Origin: Ectobius pallidus
Taxonomy: Eukaryota > Arthropoda > Insecta > Blattodea > Ectobiidae
Reading direction: 5' to 3'
NCBI GenBank assembly: GCA_964059195.1
Contig: CAXKWD010000002.1
Coordinates: 50,680,923-50,744,922 of the forward strand
DNA: 64,000 nucleotides
Every line of letters begins with the position of its first letter. Within the stretch, counting starts at the first letter, position 1. The position numbers and the translations under genes are program-made. The notes beneath the pieces are model-generated. The model did not search any database and was not told the DNA's origin. It saw only the letters and a program-made list of their open reading frames with translations. Positions 48,844 to 58,381 of this stretch are shown here, piece by piece.

Positions 48844-48849
48844 CTTATA
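48844..48849 (-). promoter_or_regulatory. TATA-like box for the Ly6 gene
   Basis: TATAAG sits on the minus strand in TTTTATAAGGAA. A TCATGC initiator-like site 34 bases downstream (A at 48815) would leave a leader of about 160 bases before the start codon. Spacing is plausible; nothing else proves use. Confidence 0.35.
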
Positions 48850-48859
48850 AAAGGGGGCT

Positions 48860-50030
48860 TTGCATTACCCAAAATTAATAAACGGTTAAAACTTTTTAAG
48901 CTACAGAAGGCCGTGATTAAACAAGAACGGGGCTTTCTATCGTAAAACTCCAAAATCGATTTCTGATTGCGGGAAGAAACAATTCATTGTCTCCAAAATT
49001 ATTTCATGTAAATCATTTCGAAATGTTTTAATTTAAAACGATGATTTAGTTTTGCATGAAATTCGACCTTACTACGTTTTAAAAGTAAATCAATCCATCC
49101 AAAAAATAACGTCATTCCGCCAACTTCAAGCCATGGGTGAAGAAAACGCGTGACTTCACTTGTCCAAATAAAAGTTTTACCTCTTAATATCATAATTTAC
49201 GCATGATCAAGAGTTGAAATTAACTGGTCATAATACATCAACAATAGCAAACAGATGTATATCAATAGTTACATGGCCTAATCTGGTATACCTACAGACC
49301 GAACTCCTGATATGACCTCAATGTTCAAAGGAGTATAAATAAAGTTCAATTTTTTTTTAAAAACGCTATTCCTGCGTGGATAAAATACAAGTTTTGCATT
49401 TCTGCTTGCAAGGCACCCTGTGCGGGGCGGCAACTTCCCTGCTACGCTTGTGAAGCAGATTGCCAGGCATCTTGTTTCAGGCGCGAGCTCTCTCTCTTTT
49501 TATTGTCAGTGGCCCACACGGGAGAACGCGGACACGTGTCTACAGTTCCCAGACGCAACCCTCAATACACATCTTCCAACAGACCAAATTCTTATTCACA
49601 GGAGTCTTGAAAGGAGAACCAACACATTTTTGCAACTCTTTCAGGCATACCGAAAGTCCTGTTCACATTTCAACTCTCGATAACTCGTCCAGGGTGCAGG
49701 GATCTGACCAAATTACGAAGAGACCATTATTTCGAAGAGAGATGAAATTGTGTTTCGGTAATGCAAAATTATATTTTATTTGCAGAACCTTTATGACTGT
49801 TCACTGCACTTCAATGTACGAGATAAACAACTCACACTAGATAAGATACAACACATAACTTAATATTTAAGCCTTGTATTGAAATTACAGTATCTGAAAT
49901 TGCAATTATTGATCGTACGATAACGGTATCTGTACTATTTATATGCGGAACAATAACATTGTCATTATTCTCAGTTTCACGGTGTGAAAGATAATTTCAG
50001 TTCGGCATTCACCTTAAGGACTGAAGACAC
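48860..50030. other. upstream region of the Ly6 gene, no second gene seen
   Basis: Overlapping frames at 49420-49840 on the plus strand lie in slightly GC-richer DNA but show no domain or clear splice sites. An exon of an unknown gene is not excluded. Confidence 0.3.
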
Positions 50031-50034
50031 CGCC

Positions 50035-50140
50035 CCTAAAGAAAACCATACTCACATTGGCAGCCACGGAATTTGAACCGATGACATCTCGTATGTACAG
50101 TCTGTGACGTTACAGCTTCGACTGCGTTATTTGATTCTTT
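50035..50140 (-). mobile_element. tRNA-like SINE fragment
   Basis: The minus strand carries a perfect B box in ATCGGTTCAAATTCCGTGGC, then a body with GAGTATGGTTTTCTTTAGGG similar in layout to family B. The A box is poor. Confidence 0.55.
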
Positions 50141-50159
50141 TCTACTTCCTAAATAAAAT

Positions 50160-51680
50160 TTCACTTTAATAATATTTTGTCCAAGTTATCTTGGGTCCGG
50201 AATTCAGAATTCCCGAACTTACTCCGTAAAAATATGTCAGCCATGGGGCTTGAAAACTATTCTATCCATATATTGGAGATATTTAGACATGGTTTTTATT
50301 TTCGTTGTAATTCAAAATAAGTTCTAACTTACTGTATGTGCTACCTCGAAATCTATTGAATTGATGTAAACAAAGTATGTTTCTTTTTCTTTAAACTCGA
50401 GTTTTCGGCGAGAAATTGTTCTTTGAAGGAAAACCCGCACTTGTATATATAAACATTCTAAGTCAGCATCGAGTTCGTAAACAAGTCAAAATAACATACT
50501 GATTTTATGATATTTTTATAAACGACATTTGAAATGTGGACAGTTTTCCCCCCACAAAATTGGTCTTCAAGACTTAGAACGTTTTTGTTTACATCGATTC
50601 AATTTATAATTTTAAGTATTTATGATAAAATCCATTAGAACATTTTTTATAGCTATAATTGTATTTAACATAATTCTTTTAATCTCACTGCAGGGGTATT
50701 TTAATAGGGATTTAGACCTTTTATGGCAAATCCACTAGAAAAATTTTACAGGTAATATTTAAAACTCTCTAAAATAATTTAATTATACGCGAGCTTGCAA
50801 TAAATTACTTATAAGAATCCATTTTTGACGTAAGTGCAGAAGTCGGAAACAATCAAACTGTCAATTTAGTTCTGATTACTACCAAGTAACCCACAAAGTC
50901 AAAGTAGTCCCAGTTTACGCGGGGAAAGAGCTGGAGGATAAAGGTGCGAGAAGGATGGGGAGGAGAAGAAACATCATTGGCTAGAATAACAATACAACCC
51001 CGAACTAGTGTAAATTTGCTAATTTATAGCGAAACCCTTGTGCACACAGAAACTTAAATCTGCCACACAGTCGCAGACAGAATTCCCCAGACCACTAATT
51101 GAGTTTACGTTTGATTTTCAAACTTGCTTCTCATACAACAAGTGCAATACGGATACTAACAACAATTTCACATCCTACTGAATAAAAGGAGCCAGTGAAT
51201 TACAGAAGCTCACCACAAGGAGTTGCAGAATTTCTCTAAAGTTCACGCACGCTTATTACTTATTAGTGTACACAGGAAAGGAACTTCTCCAACCGTAACC
51301 ATGATTCAAACAGAACCTGTTCCCAAAGGATAATGCGTCTATTAGCTCCTCGGAAACAACATGATCACAGTATGCGAAATTGTTCTGGTCACTTTTATAG
51401 CCAAGACCTCATTCATTATACCACATTAGGGGCAACTGGTGTTTATATCAGATGTATGCAGTTCTCAAAACATCTCTTCACTCAAATTAGTCACTATTCA
51501 CTGATTTCCCTGTAAACATTTAGGAGAACATAAACTAGGCTACCATTACCATCACTCTAATGACAATATTCCAATTACACAATAATGATCGGCTGCTATA
51601 AGAACTCGTAAGTATAAGTTCTTCTGGTAATGATTACAAATAACTCATGCCTGAACTAGTTTTGTCGTTTCATATGAAAC
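50160..51680. other. gene-poor stretch
   Basis: AT-rich with no recognised gene, promoter or repeat boundary. Confidence 0.3.
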
Positions 51681-51683
51681 TAA

Positions 51684-52165
51684 ATCAGGTAAGTTAAACT
51701 GATGTGTCATAATGCTTTTGTTTAATCAGTGATAATTGCAATTAAGATATGCATAAAATAAGTTTTTTAAGCGATATCCGAGTTAAGCTCCAGATCGATT
51801 TATTAAGCAGGGCTTTCGGAAGAACAAAGGTCTAGTTTGATAAGCATATGTGAAGAAATATGTGGTTAGTGTTATTTGTCAAAGCTAACTGTATTGCAAC
51901 TTCCAAATCCGTAAATGAACACTGTAAAACAATGTTGCCATGATAACTGATTTGCATTTGATAAATTCTTACTAATATATTACCATAAAATAGGCACTAA
52001 ATTGGGCATTACTCCTGTACCGGTCAACCGATTTGGTCCAATATCAATAAGCTTCTTCCCATGGACGTTATAAATGTGTATACCAAGTTTCATGAAAATC
52101 CGAAAACGAATATTTGAGTTGCGTGTACAGACACACGGACAGACTGATAGGCATTTTCCCGTTCC
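51684..52165 (+). repeat. dispersed repeat family R, long copy
   Basis: Same block order as 36403-36915: AAATCAGGTAAG, GCTCCAGATCGATT, AAGCAGGGCTT, ACCATAAAATAGGCACTAAA, CCGGTCAACCGATTTGGTCC, then ACAGACACACGGACAGAC. The minus-strand frame reads MKLGIHIYNVHGK, as in the 42604 copy. Confidence 0.65.
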
Positions 52166-52295
52166 CCACTTAATAAAGATAAATAAAATATAAGGCAAAC
52201 AATATAAGTGGGTAAAGGCTAATATTTCACATCTAATAACCATTCGTTTTTTCAAAAAAATATCTACCTAAAAAGGGCTATATAAAATACCCTAA

Positions 52296-52358
52296 GTCCG
52301 TAAAGTCATGGTGCACTTATGTGATACATGTGCAAAAGTGTACCATGACTTTACGGAC
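52296..52358. repeat. 63 bp near-perfect palindrome
   Basis: GTCCGTAAAGTCATGGTGCA plus three more bases pairs with 52336-52358 with one mismatch, around a 17-base loop. Probably a tiny foldback or MITE relic. Confidence 0.75.
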
Positions 52359-52857
52359 ACACGGTATATTGTAACGCAATAATAAATATGTTTAAGTACA
52401 AAATTAAAGACGGTACTCTTTCAACACAGAATTTACCCTTACTGACCTACAGGTTTTAAAGGTTGAACGCTATTAATGTACATGTGCGTCCCTGCAGAAA
52501 TTGCATAAATGCTGAGATACAAGCTTAATACATTAATACTTTATCTTAAAATATGAAAATATTTGTCCACGTATTAAAATTATCATTTATGGAAACCATC
52601 TATTCCACTAAAGTTCCTGTTCATATCAAATTTATAATCCAATAGTGATTTTATATGATGAATGCTTAGAATAAAATATAAATTCAGTTCAGGGTTGCCG
52701 GGTGTGGCGATTTTTCGCATTATTGGCTACTTAAAAAAATAGCCAAATAAAATTAGATGGCGACTGGCGATTAAATTTAGCTAGTAAAAATAGTCTAAAT
52801 CATACAACTTGTAGGCCTACAACGCTACTTCTACTTGCCAGAATGGTTATTAAATAA

Positions 52858-53115
52858 TACAAAAGGTAAAGCGATCCCTATACATGCCATGGAGGCCCAG
52901 AGGATTTCAGGAGGTTGAGGCTCCCAGATGTTGGACATTCGGAACGTGAAGGTGGTAAGGTTGTCAGCCTTACACACCGTCCGTTTTTACCCCCAGGATT
53001 GCTCCTGGTACACATTTATGTTAGAGGCTGAGTCGACCTCAGGGCCGTAGTACCACCAGAAGGATTAGGCCAATTGGAAAATCTCAAGGGCCTCATCGGG
53101 AATCGAGCCCGCGAC
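52858..53115 (-). mobile_element. tRNA-derived SINE, family A, truncated head
   Basis: The body is nearly identical in order to the 6303-6571 copy (GGCCTAATCCTTCTGGTGG, CAGGAGCAATCCTGGGGGTA, TCCAACATCTGGGAGCCTCA). It starts inside the B box. A 9-base duplication ATTAAATAA flanks it (52849-52857 and 53116-53124). Confidence 0.8.
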
Positions 53116-53796
53116 ATTAAATAACATACTTTTTTAAATTTAGTTACTATCATTTTGAAATGTTGGAGTAAAAATTACATCACTTACCATTAAAATTACA
53201 AGTTCGCACTAGTCTTGAAGAAAGTTTTTAAACAAAACTGATGATGAAACTTATGACGATACTGCACTCACAAAATGGCAGAGAACACTGGCGAGGGATA
53301 CAGCCACATCAATAATTACTGACATTATTTACAATGAAAATTCCAGCCAGGCGACTGCCTAGCCATTAGAGATAGTGGCCACCAATAACAATAGCGAGAT
53401 GCATGCATATGGACCCATAACAGCACCCTACGGTACCACATGAAGAATGTGACTCATTCACGTAGTTGACTCAATTGCAGTTTTGGGCCTCACGCGAGGA
53501 CATCCCCTATCTTAAGCTACTTAACATCTATCCACTAAGCCACTTTCCATAACGATTCAAGACAAACGCTTCTACATATCCCCAAAACTGTAACGCGATC
53601 GTTAAAGGTCTTCGGCTATGTAATATTGCCATAATAAATTTGATCCGACCAAAAGCAGGGGAGAGACAATGACAGGAAGGTTAAGGTCAACCACGGAAAG
53701 AAATTGTTTCTGCAATTAAACAAAGTAATGACTGAGTGCCCCCACAACCAAAGAACTTAGAGAATTAAACTTTGTTCCTACTCTGTTCCTGATCAT

Positions 53797-54408
53797 CAGG
53801 GGCCGCATTTTGATGACATGTCATCTTTTAACTGGTATATCATGAACGTTGCCCACTAAATTGCAGATATTCTGATCATGTCTCCCAGATTATAAAAATT
53901 GTAATTTTTAGGATCATTTTTGGTAATTTTTCTACATTTGATTTATTATTTTTAGGTTTGTTTAATATTTGTTGTGATTATTTGGCAATTTTGTTGGTCA
54001 CTGAACGGTATTTTTTTCACATTTCATATTTTTACACATTTATTTTAAATAACTTATATCATTTCTTATTTTTGTTTCTCGCATTATATAGAGTTTTTGT
54101 ACATTTTTACTTGCATTTAATGTTATCGGAACTCTAAATAAGCATAAATAAATAAATCTTGTTATAATTATAATTTGGATACAGAAAGACTGTGTTTGCT
54201 GTTTGCATTTAACCGTATGTAGCAATTAAGTAATTACAAGCCTATAATTGAACAACATAAATCTAGAACAAACAAAATCTTATGAATAAACTAGTATTTT
54301 CATACAGATTTTTGGGTAATTTTTTTAAGTTTTTGAGGATTTTTTTTTTCATTTTTGCAGTCATTTTATAGCTCATTTTAAAAGTATTTTTATGTCCCCC
54401 GGGCCCTG
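53797..54408 (-). mobile_element. hAT-type MITE, family G, copy 2
   Basis: It starts CAGGGGCCG and ends CGGGCCCTG. Flanks CTGATCAT and GTGATAAT match at six of eight bases. It contains GATGACATGTCATC just inside the left end and is the inverse-orientation relative of 23682-24250. Confidence 0.7.
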
Positions 54409-57277
54409 GTGATAATAATAAAATATGAGTTTTCCTAGCGTGTTACCAGTCAGAAAAGTTTTGAACTCTCCAACGTTCAGAGGACCAAGCTTCCTCCATC
54501 CTCCAGGAATACGAAGTGTCGAGTGAACAACAACCTATACTTTCCTAAGTTAGGAAGGGCCGATCAATTAACGAGGATCACTTTTCTGTTCAGTCCTTTG
54601 AAGAGGAGGTTAACATAAGGTTGGGTTGAAAAAATCATTTTAAGGCATTTCTAACATGAAAACAGGTAATCTTCATAAAAAAAGTTGTTTCATGTAAATA
54701 TGTCGGTTATCACCGAAGTTAAGGACATTTAAAGTAATTCGTTCTGAAGTGGCAGTGGCATTAAGAACCCTTCAGCAGGGAATAGGCATAGGCCTATATG
54801 TTGCAAGTAAATCACATTTTCCACATAATTTTTTTTTTCTAAAAAAATATTCAATGTTTTTACACAGAATTTTTGTGTGAATATTGTTGAATAATATATT
54901 AAATCTGAACTTAAAATTGTGCATCAATCATCACAGGTTTATTAACAGAAAAATAAAATGCATCAAAATATTTAGAACTTAGAAAAATAATTTAGATCAG
55001 TTCAGTTCATTTGCTACAGACATGACTTGAAACTATCAAAATTTCATACCAATTATTGCTGTGGGCATATGTTCTGCTGTTGCGTAAATAATGCCGTATA
55101 TTCTGAACTTAGCGTCTTTAACTAACACTTGGCATCGTCTTTGTGAGCTTTTTTTCAGCCCCAGAAAGTTTCTGACTTTATATGAACTTATTACGCCCTC
55201 TATTCTTCGGCGGAGATGCTTAATTTTAAAGATCCCTATCTTTCAAAACTAGGGGTGGAAGTTCAGCATTTTAAATGAAAAGAACAAAGCAAAATTTCTG
55301 GGAACGTAATGCAAGTAAGATAAAGTGAGATGGGATCATTATGAACCAGGCGAGACTTCACCCCTAGTGAATATTTGCTCATAATTCTGGAGAAAATAGA
55401 AAAAAAAAAGTTAAAACCATCAAGATATACGATCCATAAGGCTGCGCCCATTAACATTTTTCGGACTTAGTTGCTTAGTCTTTTTTAAATAGGCAAACAA
55501 ATGGTCAATCATTACATAAATAAATATTAGAACAAAGGAATATATAAAGCTGTACAAATATTCTCATCTTCAAATCGTGGATGAAACATGACTAAACAGA
55601 CAAACCGTAATTCGTCGAGCGAAACTAGGTCCTGTCAAAACTCAGCCGTTCGGCATTTCGTCTGTTTATCTCTAAACTTGTTTGCAATGCAATCACAATC
55701 AAAAGTATTGTTCGATTTTCTTTCAATTTGGCATTAATGTTCAGTTTCAAGATGTGGCCGTTTTAACGGCCCCGTTCCAGGTGATGTTCATCTTCTTTCA
55801 ACGATTCTGGTCAAATGGTTTCCCTGGAAACAATGTACCATAGTCTTCACAATGAATGACAACAAAGACCAAACCTTTCAAGACTGCGACGAAGGGCGGA
55901 TCTTAGGTTTTTCTTGGACGCGCCTTTTATTCCGGGTTAGTTCGTTACTGAATAAATAAATATTTTAAAGAAAAGTTTTGAATGGAAAAATGGCTTCGTA
56001 TTTTTGAGCTTGTTTTTATTTCCTTGAAAGCGGCAGTTAGGAACTCTGAATAAAACAAAATATCGAGGCAATGGATATATCTCTTGAAGTTCCTTAAGAC
56101 GTTATTGAAAAGGTTGGAGAAGCTGAACATATGTTAATACCAGCGAAATCTAGAAATGTATAATACGAGTATAACAAGGAATCGGTTTCTTTTGAAAGAT
56201 GGTTTGAGAGAAAATTTCATCAATAGTAGATGATAAAAGAAATAGTACTTCATGTTTACTGCGAGAATCTGGCTAGTTCTCCTAACTCGCCGTGGTCGAA
56301 GTATTCGATCTTGCAGTAGATAACAAACTGAGAAATAACTTACAATAAGTTGCGTGAATTTTTAAAGCAATGTTCGAAAGCTTATGAAGTAAAGAAATCT
56401 CAAGTTTTGACCATAGAGGATGAGTTGAAATTTCTTGATGAAGCAACCGAAAGAAATGTTTCTAATGGTTTGGTTTGCCTTTCGGAATTTTCAGAGAATG
56501 TCGACGAAAAGAAGAACTCGTTAATATGCTTTTCTGCCATGCAGAAAGTTCCTTTAAAGACCTCAATTTCTACTTGAACTCTAATTTATGTTTAAAAGTC
56601 ATACTTACTATTGTATCATAGTGTTTTCACAATTGTTAATCGAAAAATTGCGTGTACTCGTGTTTTCTTGGCAAATGCGGGCGATTACAAGCTTAAGCTA
56701 TTGTCGGAGACACCCTCCAGTTCTAGTTACTTATGGCGGTCTGCCCGCCATCCTTCGATTTCAATGGTTAACATGGGATTTAGAATGCACTATACAAGAT
56801 ATCTGCTACCTCTGTATGTAGCATGTCCGGTCATGGAAACCATTAACGGCCGTGAGTGTCGGCATGCTGACCACATGCCCCCAATCCTGCCATCTGCCTA
56901 TGGTAGATGACGCAGCGGTCTGGCCTTGTCCCTTCAGGGATGTAGCGCCACGGAGTTTAGTTTTAGTATGTAGAATGACGACTGTTTCTATTTATGATTG
57001 TATCTATTCCACCTTTTTTGAAGTTGAAAGGCACAACAGACAAGCACTGGTAGTGAATCCAACTACTGCATACTTCGGTGCTTTTAATATAAAAATTGAT
57101 TCTCTAGTGGCGGCAATGGAGATGTTAGTTATAAAGCATTTAAGAAGGTTTTATGAATTCGCCATTTCTAAATTATGGTCTCTAAATCAGAATAACCGGG
57201 AAATTATGGGAAAATCTCAACGAATGCCAAAAGGATAAGATTAGCTATAAGAAAATGGGATATTACTTACTAAATCA
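54409..57277. other. unassigned stretch with several short frames
   Basis: Plus-strand frames at 56350-56577 (Lys/Glu-rich, 75 codons), 56588-56910 and 56852-57238 overlap, and none shows a domain I know. Around 56820-56960 the sequence is GC-richer (GAGTGTCGGCATGCTGACCA, GATGACGCAGCGGTCTGGCC) and may belong to a repeat or an exon. I cannot decide. Confidence 0.25.
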
Positions 57278-57850
57278 TTGGTAATAGAATTCCTAAGCAA
57301 GCTAAAGAAATATTATATATTTTATGGTAGCCGGAGGTTCACTGCAGCCCCTACAGAGCCCGCCATTCAACACTATTCTGTGCTAAGTCCATCCACCCAT
57401 CTACTTCCCTTAAATCTATCCTAATATTGTTCTCCCATCTGGGTCTAGTTCTTTCAAGTTGTCTCTTCCCTTCGGATATCCCTGTCAATAGTTTTGAGAT
57501 AACTTATGACTTTCCTCCCCCATGCGCACCACATGTCCAGCCCATTTCATATCTCTGATTTAATTGCCCTTATTATATTCGGTGAAGAGTATAATAAATG
57601 AAGCTCGTCATCGTGCAGTTTTCTCGAGTCCCCGTTTTCATCTCTCTTAAGTCTGAATATTTTCCTAAGCATCCTGTTTTCGAAAACTCTCAGATTATGT
57701 TCTTCCCGAAGAGTCTCACATCCATATAATACACGCGGAAGGATAATAATTGTCTTATACATTTTTACTTTTCGATTTCCAGACAGAAGGAAAAGTTTTT
57801 GAACTGCATAAAAAGAAGCATTTCCTGACTTCAGTCGACATATTATATGA
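57278..57850 (-). pseudogene. LINE family L1x, RT C-terminal fragment and 3' UTR
   Basis: On the minus strand a frame (within 57547-57969) reads KSGNASFYAVQKLF, VLYGCETLREEHNLRVFENR, MLRKIFRLKRDENGD and LHLLYSSPNIIRAIKS, colinear with the 25854-26345 fragment. Catalytic motifs are absent and the upstream sequence is unrelated, so the copy is 5' truncated. The 3' UTR ends like the other three copies. Confidence 0.8.
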
Positions 57851-58381
57851 CGAAAAACAAGATGTTTCTGGGAAAAGCTAAATTGATAATAAGCAGGGCC
57901 TGATTTTTTTGCGATAAACAGGAAATATAACGGAAAGATTGAACAGGAAGTGCATGCATGATTTATCACAAATGTGACTTGCGAAAATCTTCATTTTTAC
58001 GATAAAAACTAAAAAAAGATGTCGGCTATAAAGGAATGAGGTTTCACTTGGATGGGTAAATTAAACCGAAAGTGTAACCTATGTACCATTCTATTTTATG
58101 GCCTGCGGGATCATAACAACTGTCAGGGTTTTCCTGAGCTTTTGTAACATTCTGTTAGAAATAATTTAATTTTGTTCTTCTTAACGTATTAACTGCAATA
58201 ATAAAATGACGAGAGAGAAATTATTTTGTATACAATTTTGTTTTACATTAAACTTTTTCTAATAGATTATTAAAGGTTATTTTATAAGAATGCCGGTAGT
58301 ATAAAAATCGTATACGAGTATGACATTCAAAATTACCACGATTTTTTCACGAAATTTCCACCATATTTTAAACTATAAATA
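57851..58381. other. noncoding stretch left of the long-TIR transposon
   Basis: AT-rich with no recognised feature. Confidence 0.3.

Noticed and set aside
49420..49840. Two overlapping plus-strand frames of 87 and 126 codons
   Set aside because: They share the same bases in different frames and show no recognisable motif or splice signals.
56852..57238. 128-codon plus-strand frame with an overlapping 99-codon frame
   Set aside because: No domain was recognised. The GC-rich part may be an unnamed repeat, and nothing supports a gene.
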